Assembly: GCF_007827795.1 (NCBI RefSeq)
Contig: NZ_VITI01000003.1
Location: 528,090 to 592,089, forward strand
Reading direction: 5' to 3'
DNA from: Azospirillum brasilense
GTDB taxonomy: Bacteria > Pseudomonadota > Alphaproteobacteria > Azospirillales > Azospirillaceae
Length of the DNA: 64,000 nucleotides
Shown here: positions 9,001-17,875 of the stretch, in pieces
How positions within the stretch are numbered: the stretch's first letter is position 1
How the letters are laid out: each line of letters opens with the position of its first letter
The notes under the pieces: model-generated
Databases searched by the model: none
What the model was told of the DNA's origin: nothing
Seen by the model: the letters and a program-made list of their open reading frames with translations, nothing else
Program-made: the position numbers and the translations under genes

Positions 9001-10401
9001 TCAGGCGGGCAGGGCGGGGCGCTGGCGGTGGTGGTCGGTCGCCGCCTGGAAGGCCGCCCCGGCGCGGAAGACCAGCGGCTCGTCGAACCAGCGCCCGACG
9101 ATCTGCATGCCCACCGGCATCCCGTCGCCGTCGAAGCCGCAGGGCACCGACATGGCGGGTAGGCCGAGCGCGCCGAAGCCGTAGGTGAAGCGGCTGACCG
9201 CCCGCGTCGCCTCGATCATGTCGGCGCTGTCGTAGATGCGCGGCGCCACGATGGGGGTGGTCGGGGTGAGGATCAGGTCCACCCGCTCGAACAGCTTGCG
9301 GAACCGCAGCTTCCAGGAGGCCAGCCAACGCCGCGATTCCGCGTATTGCACACCGGACACCGGCAGACCCAACTGCAGGCGGCGCAGCACCTCCGGCCCG
9401 ATGGATTCGGGCGCCGTCTCCATCTTGTCGAGGTGGTATTGCGCCATGTCGGCGACGAGCAGCGAGAAGGCGGTGCGGGTCTGTGCCACCTCGGCATCCT
9501 CGATGGTGATGTCGACCAGAACGGCACCTTCCCTCTCCAGCACCGCCGCCGCCGCGCGCACCCGCTCCGCCACCGCGGGCTGGAGATTGTCGAAGTAGAA
9601 GTTGCGCGGCAGCCCGATGCGCACACCGGCGATCCCCGCCTTCAAATCCGGCAGGAAATTGCCGAGCGGGACCTCCGCCGAATTGGGGGCTTCCGGGTCG
9701 TAGCCGGCGATGGCGGCGAAGGCGCGCGCCACATCGGCGACCGAGTAGGCCAGCGGGCCGATGGTGTCGAAATCGACGCTGCACGGGATCATGCCGACGT
9801 TGGACACCCGGCCGACGCTGGGCCGCAGCCCGACCACCCCGCAGAGCGCCGCCGGGATGCGGATGGAGCCGCCGGTGTCGGTGCCGATGGACACCCGGCA
9901 CAGCCCGGCGGCGACCGACGCCGCCGACCCGCCGCTCGACCCGCCGGGCACGCGGCCGGTGTCCCAGGGATTCCGGCAGGGGCCGTGATGCTCGTTCTGG
10001 TTCGTCGAGCCCAGGCAGAATTCGGACAGGTTGTTGCGCCCGACCAGGATGGCGCCGGCGTTGCGCAGGCGGCGGATCAGCGGGGCGTCTTGTTGCCCCA
10101 GCCGGGCGAAGCGGGTGGAGGAGCCGTAGCTGGTCGTCTCCCCGGCCAGGTCGAAGCAGTCCTTGACGGTGACCGTCACCCCGTCGAGCAGGCCGGGCCA
10201 ATCCCCTGCCGCCCGTGCCTCGTCCTGCGCCTGCGCCCGGCGGATCGCCCCGTCGGCGTCCACCGTCAGGAGGGCGTTGACGATCGGGTTCAGGCTCTCG
10301 ATGCGGGCGAGGCGGGCACGGGTTTCCGCCTCGCTGGGGCCGGGCATGGAGGGACTGCCGCCGCCGGACCGGGCCGGATGCGTTGTCGAAAGATCGGACA
10401 T
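9001..10401 (-). CDS. Amidase-signature family hydrolase (466 aa, GatA/AtzE-like)
   Basis: A 466-aa amidase with canonical motifs: K80 in VTVTVKDCFD, the loop VPGGSSGGSAASVAAG (151-166) and S179 in IGTDTGGSIRIPAAL. It resembles the GatA/AtzE/AtzF group; a tRNA amidotransferase role is unlikely because gatB and gatC are absent. A stand-alone catabolic amidase fits better. It is 34 bp upstream of the other amidase and 102 bp downstream of the cysteine hydrolase on the same strand, so the three are probably one operon. The substrate is unknown. Confidence 0.9.
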   Translation of the reverse strand: MSDLSTTHPARSGGGSPSMPGPSEAETRARLARIESLNPIVNALLTVDADGAIRRAQAQDEARAAGDWPGLLDGVTVTVKDCFDLAGETTSYGSSTRFARLGQQDAPLIRRLRNAGAILVGRNNLSEFCLGSTNQNEHHGPCRNPWDTGRVPGGSSGGSAASVAAGLCRVSIGTDTGGSIRIPAALCGVVGLRPSVGRVSNVGMIPCSVDFDTIGPLAYSVADVARAFAAIAGYDPEAPNSAEVPLGNFLPDLKAGIAGVRIGLPRNFYFDNLQPAVAERVRAAAAVLEREGAVLVDITIEDAEVAQTRTAFSLLVADMAQYHLDKMETAPESIGPEVLRRLQLGLPVSGVQYAESRRWLASWKLRFRKLFERVDLILTPTTPIVAPRIYDSADMIEATRAVSRFTYGFGALGLPAMSVPCGFDGDGMPVGMQIVGRWFDEPLVFRAGAAFQAATDHHRQRPALPA

Positions 10402-10503
10402 GCGTTGCTGCTTTCCGCTCGCGTGCCGGATGGCTTCGGACGAACTGCTCCGGCGACGGCCTGTTGAAGTCGCTTTGTTGCGCTTAGGGACGGAACCGCC
10501 GGG

Positions 10504-11133
10504 TCAGGCGGCGTCCGCCAGCGCCAGATGGGCGATGACCGCGTCCAGCGGCATCACGTCGGCGTATTTCTTGCCCATGTCGAACAGGTTGGCGCGGTGC
10601 GGCTCCTCCGCCCGGTCACCGACGCACTCCTCCACGATGATCGGGCGCAGCCCGTGGGCGGAGGCGTCGATCACGCTGGCCCGCACGCAGCCCGAGGTCG
10701 TGCAGCCGGTGACCAGCAGCGTGTCGACCGCGTTCGCCCGCAGCCAGGAGGACAGGGCGGTGCCGAAGAAGGCCGAGGCGTGCTGCTTGCGCACGATGAA
10801 CTCGTTGGGCAGCGGTGCGACCTCCGGAGCGAAGGCGACGTCGGGGGAATCGGCCGTCAGGGTCAGCAGCGACGGAATCTTCTCGCCGAACGGGCCGATA
10901 CCGCCCGCAGCCTCCGGCGCGATGAAGCAGGCGTGGGCGATCGGCATGCCCAGCGGGCGGACATGTCCGAGCAACTTTCCCGTGGCGGTGATGGCGCTGT
11001 TGATGTTGAAGCCGCCGAAGGCGTCCTCGCGCGTGAAACCGATCTGGAAGTCGATGATGAGGAGGGCGCACTTGCGACCGAAGCCGAGCGGCTTGCCGAT
11101 GCCCTGGCGCTCGTAGATGGAAAGATCGCTCAT
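10504..11133 (-). CDS. Isochorismatase-fold cysteine hydrolase (N-carbamoylsarcosine amidase-like), copy A
   Basis: A 209-aa cysteine hydrolase. The Asp-Lys-Cys triad is visible: D28 in LLIIDFQIGF, K116 in VRKQHASAFFGT and C149 in TTSGCVRAS. The pattern FFGT followed by the SGCVRA block matches N-carbamoylsarcosine amidohydrolase and biuret hydrolase types rather than true isochorismatase. The start at ATG 11133 is preferred, with AAGGA about 10 nt upstream; a longer GTG/ATG start at 11208 would add 25 unlikely residues. It is the first gene of the leftward amidase group and is paralogous to the gene at 17128. Confidence 0.88.
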   Translation of the reverse strand: MSDLSIYERQGIGKPLGFGRKCALLIIDFQIGFTREDAFGGFNINSAITATGKLLGHVRPLGMPIAHACFIAPEAAGGIGPFGEKIPSLLTLTADSPDVAFAPEVAPLPNEFIVRKQHASAFFGTALSSWLRANAVDTLLVTGCTTSGCVRASVIDASAHGLRPIIVEECVGDRAEEPHRANLFDMGKKYADVMPLDAVIAHLALADAA

Positions 11134-11479
11134 TTCAGGAGGTTCCTTCTTCCGCTGCTGCGCCGCATCACGGGCGCCCAACCAGCATACAACGAGGTTT
11201 TTTTGCATTCAAAGTCCATAGTTTCACCATTTCAAACCCGCCTCTGCCCGCCTTTTGCGCAGATACGCATATTGCTATATTCACAAGCAATGCTGCAGAG
11301 AACCTCTTTAAATAGCTGATTCAAAAGAATTTATGGACAGCCTGCGACAGCTCGACGCAGGGTGGCATGATTCCTGCGAATTTGGTCGGACATAAGGGTC
11401 CAGCGCAGATTGTGTGCAAAAATAGACCGGACAAATCTCAGCGCTGCCCGTAAAATCTTTGACACAGAGGAGCAGGCTT
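11134..11479. promoter_or_regulatory. Divergent control region of the amide-catabolism locus
   Basis: A 346-bp non-coding gap between two divergent operons, clearly more AT-rich than its surroundings. It holds a weak repeat ATTGC N11 GCAAT at 11271-11291. I see no convincing -35/-10 pair. Promoters for both operons must lie here, and the GntR regulator at 18987 is the likely binder; that is inferred from layout. Confidence 0.45.
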
Positions 11480-13063
11480 ATGGACGGGATCAATCGCAAG
11501 GAACGGGCCGGCCGGATCGAGCGGAGCGGTGTCAACCGCCGCCAGTTCGGCACCCTGCTGGCCGCCGGCGCCCTGGTGGCGGGCAGTGGGTGGCCTCTGC
11601 CGGCGTCGGCGGCTCCGCCGGTCCTGCGGGTGCGCATCGGCAGCGACATCGGCAACCTCGATCCCGCCCGCATCTTCCAGATCGAGAACCAGACGGTCGC
11701 CACCCAGATCTTCAACGGGCTGGTCAAGTATGACGAGGCGAGCAACGCCATCGTCCCCGACCTCGCCACAGGCTGGGAGGTTTCCGGCGACGGCACCGTC
11801 TACAGCTTCGCCCTGCGCAGCGGCGTCACCTGGCACAAGGGCTTCGGCCCCTTCACCTCCGACGATGTGAAGTTCTCGTTCGAGCGCGTGCTCGACCCGC
11901 AGACCGGCAGCAGCTACAGCGGGCAGCTCGCCTCCATCAAGTCCATAGAGACGCCGTCCCCCGACCGCGTGGTCATCACGCTGAAGGAGCCGAATTCCGG
12001 CTTCCTGCACAAGGTGTCGGCCTTCAACCAGGGCTGGATCGTCAGCCGCAAGGCGCTGGGCGAGATCGGCGACAAGGCCTTCGCGCTGAACCCCATCGGC
12101 ACCGGTCCCTTCGTGTTCCAAAACTGGGCGCCGGGCCGCGAGGTCAAGCTGTCCGCCAACAAGGACTATTTCGCGGGCGCTCCCAAGGTCGAGGAGGTGC
12201 AGTTCCGCGTCATCAAGGATGAGACGGCGGCGGCCATCGCCCTGGAGAATGGCGAGATCGACATCTTCTTCGGCCTGCAGCAGCCGGAGGTCATCCAGCG
12301 CCTGAAGGGCGGCGGGCTGGTCACCGTGCTCGACCGCGACGCCAACCACACGATCAACCTCGTCCTCAACACCTCGATCAAGCCGCTGGGCGACCTGCGG
12401 GTGCGGCAGGCGATCTACCACGCCATCAACCGCAAGGCGCTGATCGACGGCTTCTTCAAGGGCACCAAGTCGGAGGCCAGCGGCTTCCTCACCTCCTCCT
12501 TCCAGGAATTTTCCGACAAAGTCCCGCTGTTCCCCTACGACCCGGCGAAGGCCAAGGCGCTGCTCAAGGAGGCCGGGGTGGGAAGCTTCACGCTGGACCT
12601 CGTGGCGCCGGGCGCCAACCCCTACGACAAGATCGTCGTTCCGATCGCCAGCGACCTCGCCGCCGTGGGCATCGACGCCAAGATCAAGGTGCTGGAGCGT
12701 GGCGCCTACCTCCAGGCGCGCAACAAGGGCACGGTGCCGACCTGCATCACCGGCGTGGTCGGCGCGCCGGACCCGGACAGCCCGATCCTGTCGCTGTTCG
12801 CCAAGTCCTCCTTCCCGCCGGGCCTCAACACCGCCCATTACGAGGGCATCGAGGAGTTGATCGCCGCCGCCCGGCAGGCCCAGGGCGACGCCGCCCGCAA
12901 GGAGGTCTACGGGAAGATCCAGGCCAAGGTGATGGGCGACGTGCCGGTGATCCCGCTCTACGCTGACCACCTGTTCATCGCCCACACCAAGAAGGTCTCC
13001 GGCTTCGTCCAGAACTCCCTGTTCACGATGAGCGCCTATCCGGTCTCGCTGCTGGAGGCGTGA
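11480..13063 (+). CDS. ABC importer substrate-binding protein, family 5 (dipeptide/oligopeptide type), Tat signal
   Basis: A 527-aa extracytoplasmic binding protein of SBP family 5 (DppA/OppA/GsiB). The N-terminus has a twin-arginine motif, R20-R21 in NRRQFGTLLAAGALVAG, followed by a hydrophobic stretch and an ASA-A cleavage region, so export is probably by Tat. The mature part shows the family-5 blocks SDIGNLDPARIF, TSDDVKFSFERVLDP and the DLRVRQAIYHAINRKAL region. The ATG at 11480 is used because GAGGAG lies 8 nt upstream. It leads an operon with two permeases, two ATPases and a cysteine hydrolase. Family 5 proteins bind peptides, nickel, glutathione and small amides; the ligand here is unknown. 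Confidence 0.92.
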   Translation: MDGINRKERAGRIERSGVNRRQFGTLLAAGALVAGSGWPLPASAAPPVLRVRIGSDIGNLDPARIFQIENQTVATQIFNGLVKYDEASNAIVPDLATGWEVSGDGTVYSFALRSGVTWHKGFGPFTSDDVKFSFERVLDPQTGSSYSGQLASIKSIETPSPDRVVITLKEPNSGFLHKVSAFNQGWIVSRKALGEIGDKAFALNPIGTGPFVFQNWAPGREVKLSANKDYFAGAPKVEEVQFRVIKDETAAAIALENGEIDIFFGLQQPEVIQRLKGGGLVTVLDRDANHTINLVLNTSIKPLGDLRVRQAIYHAINRKALIDGFFKGTKSEASGFLTSSFQEFSDKVPLFPYDPAKAKALLKEAGVGSFTLDLVAPGANPYDKIVVPIASDLAAVGIDAKIKVLERGAYLQARNKGTVPTCITGVVGAPDPDSPILSLFAKSSFPPGLNTAHYEGIEELIAAARQAQGDAARKEVYGKIQAKVMGDVPVIPLYADHLFIAHTKKVSGFVQNSLFTMSAYPVSLLEA

Positions 13064-13065
13064 CG

Positions 13066-14004
13066 ATGGACCGGCTTCTTCGCCAACTCTCGCAGCTCGC
13101 GATCACGGTGTTCGGCATCGTGACCGTGACCTTCTTCCTGGTCCGGATGATCCCCGGCGACCCTGCCCAGTACATGCTGGGCGACTACGCGACCGAGGAG
13201 GCGCTGGCGACGCTGCGCGCCCAGCTCGGCCTCGACCAGCCGGTCTACGTGCAGTACGGGCTCTACGTGCTGCGCGCCGTCACTGGGGATTTCGGGTCGT
13301 CGGTGGTCACCGGCCGCCCGGCGCTGGAGGAGATCCTGTTCAGCCTTCCCGACTCCGCGATCCTCGCCTTCGCCGGCCTCGCGGTGGCGGTGGCGATCGG
13401 CATCCCGCTCGGCATCCTCACGGCGGAGCGGCAGGGATCGTGGAGCGACATGCTGATCATGATCGTCGCGCTGTTCGGCATTTCCTTCCCGGTCTTCTGG
13501 CTCGGCCTCGCCTCCGTCCTGCTGTTCTCGCAGGAGCTGAAATGGTTCCCGGCGCTGGGGGCCAGCTCGGGCGGCGGCGTCCTCACCCACCTGCACCACC
13601 TGGTGCTTCCGGCGGGGGTGCTGGGAATCTCGGTCGCGGCCTACATCACCCGCCTGACCCGCTCGGCGATGCTGGAGGTGCTGGGCCAGGACTGCATCCG
13701 CGTCGCCCGTGCGATGGGGGTGCCGGAACGCCGGGTGGTGTGGCGGCTGGCGCTGAAGAACGCGCTGGTGCCGATCCTCGCCATCGTCGGGGTGACCTTC
13801 GCCTGGTCGCTCGGCAGCGCCATCCTGATCGAGGTGGTGTTCAGCCGGCCCGGCATCGGCTCGATGATCCTGAAGGCGGTCTCGGCCCGCGACTATCAGC
13901 TCGTCCAGGCGGGCGTGCTGGTGCTGGCCGTCGCCGTCGTCCTCGTCAACAGCCTGCTCGACCTCGCCTACGGGCTGGTCGATCCGCGCCTGTCCACACG
14001 GTGA
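13066..14004 (+). CDS. ABC importer permease (DppB/GsiC type)
   Basis: A 312-aa permease with six predicted membrane segments. Characteristic N-terminal DppB sequence is RLLRQLSQLAITVFGIVTVT, then FLVRMIPGDPAQYMLGD. The EAA loop lies around ARAMGVPERRVVWRLALKNA. The ATG at 13066 follows GGAGG by about 8 nt, and a GTG at 13060 that overlaps the previous stop is a less likely start. It pairs with the next permease to form the channel. Confidence 0.93.
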   Translation: MDRLLRQLSQLAITVFGIVTVTFFLVRMIPGDPAQYMLGDYATEEALATLRAQLGLDQPVYVQYGLYVLRAVTGDFGSSVVTGRPALEEILFSLPDSAILAFAGLAVAVAIGIPLGILTAERQGSWSDMLIMIVALFGISFPVFWLGLASVLLFSQELKWFPALGASSGGGVLTHLHHLVLPAGVLGISVAAYITRLTRSAMLEVLGQDCIRVARAMGVPERRVVWRLALKNALVPILAIVGVTFAWSLGSAILIEVVFSRPGIGSMILKAVSARDYQLVQAGVLVLAVAVVLVNSLLDLAYGLVDPRLSTR

Positions 14005-14007
14005 CCC

Positions 14008-14889
14008 ATGGCAGCAATCGCAACCGTATCCACCGCGCCGCGGCGGTCGTCCCTGATGCGCTACTTCCGCCATCCGGGCTTCCTGATCGGCGTGATCCTG
14101 CTGACCCTACTGCTGATCGTGGCGGTGGCGGCGCCCTGGATCGCCCCGATGTCGCCGCTTGAGACCGACCTCGCCAACACGCTGGCCCCGCCCTCGGCCG
14201 CGCATCTCCTGGGCACCGACCAGTTCGGGCGCGACGTGCTGTCCCGCCTGATCTGGGGCACCCGCATCTCCCTCCAGGTCGCCGTCGCGGTGATGGCGCT
14301 CTCGCTGTCGCTGGGCATGGTGATCGGCGCGGTCGCCGGCTTCTTCGGCGGCTGGGTCGAGCGGGTGACCGTCTCGATCATCGACATCCTGCTGGCCTTC
14401 CCCGGCTTCCTGCTGGCGCTGGCCCTGGTGGCGGCCCGCGGCTCCTCGCTGGAATCGGTCATCATCGCGGTGGCGCTGGCCTTCACGCCGCGGGTCGCCG
14501 CGGTGATGCGGGCGGTCGTCCTGACCATCAAGCCACGCACCTACGTCGAGGCGTCGCGGGCCATCGGCATGGGCACGATGCGGCTGCTGTTCCTGCACGT
14601 CGTGCCGAACAGCCTGCCGCCGGTGATCGTGGTCGCCACGGTCAGCGCCGCCACCGCCATCCTGGCCGAAGCGGGCCTGAGCTTCCTCGGCCTCGGCGTC
14701 CAGCCGCCGGCCCCGACCTGGGGCAACGTCATCGCCGACGGGCAGAGCTTCCTGGCCTCCAACCCGCTGATCTCGCTGTCGGCGGGCATCTGCATCGCGG
14801 TGATGGTGGTCGCCCTGAACCTGCTGGGAGACGGCCTGCGCGACACGCTCGACCCGCAGATGCGCCGTTCCTCCGGGCGCGTGCTGTGA
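14008..14889 (+). CDS. ABC importer permease (DppC/GsiD type)
   Basis: A 293-aa permease. The N-terminal OppC/DppC segment has one membrane span, followed by the typical PPSAAHLLGTDQFGRDVLSR motif, further spans, and an EAA loop (SRAIGMGTMRLLFLHVVPNS). The region GLSFLGLGVQPPAPTWGN is strongly conserved in DppC. It is separated by 3 bp from the preceding permease and overlaps the next ATPase if the GTG start of that gene is used. Confidence 0.93.
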   Translation: MAAIATVSTAPRRSSLMRYFRHPGFLIGVILLTLLLIVAVAAPWIAPMSPLETDLANTLAPPSAAHLLGTDQFGRDVLSRLIWGTRISLQVAVAVMALSLSLGMVIGAVAGFFGGWVERVTVSIIDILLAFPGFLLALALVAARGSSLESVIIAVALAFTPRVAAVMRAVVLTIKPRTYVEASRAIGMGTMRLLFLHVVPNSLPPVIVVATVSAATAILAEAGLSFLGLGVQPPAPTWGNVIADGQSFLASNPLISLSAGICIAVMVVALNLLGDGLRDTLDPQMRRSSGRVL

Positions 14890-15971
14890 GAGCGCCCATG
14901 CCAAATCACCCCATGCCGAATCTTCATCCCGTGGCCCCGGCGGCTCCCATCGCCCCCGCCACGGCCCCCCGCCCGGTCGCGCTGGAGCTGCGCGACCTGA
15001 CCACGGTCTTTCCCGGCGACGACGGGCCGGTCACCGTCATCGACGGCGTGTCGCTCGCCGTGCGGGCCGGCGGCACGCTGGCGGTGGTCGGCGAGTCCGG
15101 GTCGGGCAAGTCGATGACCTTCCTGTCGGCGCTGGGCCTCGTCGCCACGCCGGGCCGCGTCCGCCGCGGCGAGGTGCGGATCGACGGGACCGACATCCTG
15201 CACCAGCCGCCGGAACGGCTGCGCCGCCTGCGCGGGGCGGTCATTTCGATGATCTTCCAGGACCCGCTGACCGCGCTGAACCCCGTCTTCACCATCGGCG
15301 AGCAGATCGTCGAGGTGCTGCGGGCGCACCAGCGCATCGGGCGGGCCGCCGCCCGCGCCCGCGCCATCGACCTGCTGGCCCGCGTCCAGATCCCCGACCC
15401 GGTCCGGCGGGTGGACGACTACCCGCACCAGCTCAGCGGCGGGCAGCGCCAGCGCGTGCTGATCGCCATGGCCATCGCCCTGTCGCCGAGGATCCTGATC
15501 GCCGACGAACCGACCACGGCGCTCGACGTGACGGTGCAGGCGCAGATCCTCGACCTGCTCGCCGACCTCCAGGCGGAGACCGGCATGGCGCTGGTGCTCA
15601 TCACCCACGACCTGGGGCTGGTCGCCAAATACGCCGACGACGTGGCGGTGATGTACGCCGGGCGGCTGGTCGAGACCGGCTCCATGGAGGAGGTCTTCAC
15701 CAGGCCCCGCCACCCCTACACCCGCGCGCTGTTCCGCAGCATCCCCCGCCTCGACGGCCCGGTGGACGAGGAGCTTCCGGCCATCGAGGGCCAGCCGCCC
15801 AACGTCGCCCGCCTGCCGCCCGGCTGCGCCTTCGAGCCGCGCTGCACGGTCGGCCGCGGGCGGGCGGATTGCTGCACCCGGCGCCCCCTGCCGCTGGCCG
15901 GCGACCGCTCCGGCCACCGCAGCGCCTGTTTCCACGAAGACCTGCCCGACCGGAAGGAGGCCGCCCGATGA
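14886..15971 (+). CDS. ABC importer ATPase (DppD/OppD type)
   Basis: A 361-aa ATPase: Walker A GESGSGKS, signature LSGGQRQRV, Walker [14 protein letters not shown]-loop ITHDLGLV. The C-terminus carries the OppD-type oligopeptide extension with a cysteine group ([20 protein letters not shown]) that in relatives binds an iron-sulphur cluster. The GTG start at 14886 overlaps the previous stop; an ATG at 14898 with GAGAG upstream is equally possible. It ends with ATGA overlapping the next gene. Confidence 0.92.
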   Translation: MRAPMPNHPMPNLHPVAPAAPIAPATAPRPVALELRDLTTVFPGDDGPVTVIDGVSLAVRAGGTLAVVGESGSGKSMTFLSALGLVATPGRVRRGEVRIDGTDILHQPPERLRRLRGAVISMIFQDPLTALNPVFTIGEQIVEVLRAHQRIGRAAARARAIDLLARVQIPDPVRRVDDYPHQLSGGQRQRVLIAMAIALSPRILIADEPTTALDVTVQAQILDLLADLQAETGMALVLITHDLGLVAKYADDVAVMYAGRLVETGSMEEVFTRPRHPYTRALFRSIPRLDGPVDEELPAIEGQPPNVARLPPGCAFEPRCTVGRGRADCCTRRPLPLAGDRSGHRSACFHEDLPDRKEAAR

Positions 15972-17092
15972 CCGCGTCGCTTTCAGCACCCCCTCCGGCC
16001 CTGGAACTCGTCGATGCCACCCGCGTCTTCACCCGCCGCCGCGGCCTGTTCAAGACGGCCGGCAAGGCGGTGCGGGCGGTGGACGGCGTGTCGCTGACCA
16101 TCCGCGCCGGCGAGACGCTGGGGCTGGTCGGCGAGAGCGGCAGCGGCAAGAGCACGCTGGGCCGCCTCGCCCTCCGTCTGGTCGAGCCGACCAGCGGGCG
16201 GCTGCTGGTCGACGGGCGCGACGTGACCGGCGTCTCCAAGGCCGAGATGCAGGCGATGCGGCGCGACATCCAGATGGTCTTCCAGGACCCCTACGGATCG
16301 CTCGACCCCCGCGTCACCATCGGCCAGAGCATCGCCGAGCCGCTGAAGGTCCACGGCTTGTGGGACGGCGACGGCCCGCAGAAGGTCGCCGGGGTGATGA
16401 GCCTCGTCGGGCTCGACCCCTCGCACGCCGACCGCTACCCGCACCAGTTCTCCGGCGGCCAGCGGCAGCGCATCGGCATCGCCCGCGCCCTGACGCTCGA
16501 TCCGAAGATCCTGGTGCTGGACGAGCCGGTGTCGGCGCTCGACGTGTCGATCCAGGCGCAGATCATCAACCTGCTCCAGCGCATCCAGCGCGAGCGCGGG
16601 CTGTCCTACCTGTTCATCGCCCACGATCTGGCGGTGGTCCGCCATGTCAGCCACCGCATCGCCGTGATGTATTTCGGCAAGGTCGTTGAGATGGCGGAGC
16701 GCGACAACCTCTACCGCCGGCCGCTGCACCCCTACACCGTCTCGCTGCTGGCGGCGGTGCCCATCGCCGACGTGCGGATGCGCAACCGCCGCCGCACCTC
16801 GGTGACGATGGGCGAGATCGGCTCGGCCACCAACGTGCCGCCGGGCTGCCGCTTCCACCCGCGCTGCTACCGGGCGCGGCTGGTCGCGGCGACGGGCGGC
16901 GTGCCCACCGAGCGCAGCGGCGACGCCCTGCTGCCGCGCGCCTGCCTGATCGACCAGCCCGAACTGCGCTCCTGTGGCGGCACCGATCGGGTCGCCTGCC
17001 ACTTCCCCGAAACCCCGGAAACCCGGTCCGAGGTCGCCACGGCGGTCCTTCAGGACATCGGCTATCCCCCCATCCGCCCCATCCCCCTGTAA
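15968..17092 (+). CDS. ABC importer ATPase (DppF/OppF type)
   Basis: A 374-aa ATPase: Walker [12 protein letters not shown], signature FSGGQRQRIGIARAL, Walker B ILVLDEPVSALDVSIQ, H-loop IAHDLAVVRHV. The C-terminal oligopeptide-transporter extension has PPGCRFHPRCYRARL and is somewhat longer than in average OppF. The ATG overlaps the stop of the preceding ATPase (ATGA). Together the five genes from 11480 make a complete dipeptide-type importer. Confidence 0.92.
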   Translation: MTASLSAPPPALELVDATRVFTRRRGLFKTAGKAVRAVDGVSLTIRAGETLGLVGESGSGKSTLGRLALRLVEPTSGRLLVDGRDVTGVSKAEMQAMRRDIQMVFQDPYGSLDPRVTIGQSIAEPLKVHGLWDGDGPQKVAGVMSLVGLDPSHADRYPHQFSGGQRQRIGIARALTLDPKILVLDEPVSALDVSIQAQIINLLQRIQRERGLSYLFIAHDLAVVRHVSHRIAVMYFGKVVEMAERDNLYRRPLHPYTVSLLAAVPIADVRMRNRRRTSVTMGEIGSATNVPPGCRFHPRCYRARLVAATGGVPTERSGDALLPRACLIDQPELRSCGGTDRVACHFPETPETRSEVATAVLQDIGYPPIRPIPL

Positions 17093-17127
17093 TCGGCCCC
17101 CTGCAATCAGCCTGAGGATCACCCCCC

Positions 17128-17781
17128 ATGTTCAGCGTCACCGACGAACTCAAGGACAACTATTCCGGTGTCTTCCAGAACCGGATCGGCTTCGGGCGGA
17201 AGGCCGCCGTCATCTCCATCGACTTCATCGACTTCTACACCCAGCCCGGCGCCCCCTTCTTCGGGCAGGGGGTGGTGGATGCGGTGATCGCCAGCGCGCC
17301 GCTCTACGCCGCCGCCCGCCGCGCCGGCCTGCCGGTCATCTACACCAAGGTCGTCTATGACGCGGCCGGGACCGAGGGCGGCATGTTCGTGAAGAAGATC
17401 CCGGCGCTGCGCGCCTTCACCGCCGACAACCCGCTGGCCGAATTCGACGCCCGCGTGACGCCGGAGCCGCAGGACGTCGTGCTGGTCAAGCATCATTCCT
17501 CCGCCTTCTTCGGCACGCCGCTCAGCACCATGCTGCGGGTGATGGAGTGCGACACGGTCATCCTCACCGGCTGCTCGACCAGCGGCTGCGTGCGAGCGAC
17601 GGCGGTGGACGCGGTGTCCCACGGCTTCCGCGTCATCGTTCCCGCCGAATGCGTGGGCGACCGCCACCAGTCCCCGCACGACTCCGCCCTGTTCGACATG
17701 AACGCCAAGTACGGCGACGTGCTGCCGGTGGCGGAGGTGATGGCCTACGTCGAGACGCAGGCCGAGGCCGTGGCCGCCTGA
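17128..17781 (+). CDS. Isochorismatase-fold cysteine hydrolase (N-carbamoylsarcosine amidase-like), copy B
   Basis: A 217-aa paralogue of the gene at 10504. The triad is D32 (SIDFIDFYT), K121 (LVKHHSSAFFGT) and C154 (STSGCVRAT). It shares with copy A the FGRK start of the domain, the SAFFGT block, the TGC-TSGCVRA block and an ECVGDR-P-LFDM-KY-DV-P tail, so both arose from one ancestor or one acquisition. It lies 35 bp after the importer ATPase, in the same direction, and is probably co-transcribed with it. The two copies may act on successive intermediates or on different substrates. Confidence 0.88.
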   Translation: MFSVTDELKDNYSGVFQNRIGFGRKAAVISIDFIDFYTQPGAPFFGQGVVDAVIASAPLYAAARRAGLPVIYTKVVYDAAGTEGGMFVKKIPALRAFTADNPLAEFDARVTPEPQDVVLVKHHSSAFFGTPLSTMLRVMECDTVILTGCSTSGCVRATAVDAVSHGFRVIVPAECVGDRHQSPHDSALFDMNAKYGDVLPVAEVMAYVETQAEAVAA

Positions 17782-17875
17782 TCCCGTTCCTCCGTCCCCG
17801 ACCCCATCCGAACTGTATGGAGCGGTGGCGCGCCCGCGACCGACCGGCGGGCGCGCCCCTGAGCAATCTGCCGAC

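Noticed and set aside
9001..10401. GatA subunit of a tRNA amidotransferase
   Set aside because: The motifs are shared by all amidase-signature enzymes, but gatB and gatC are absent and the context is a catabolic transporter locus.
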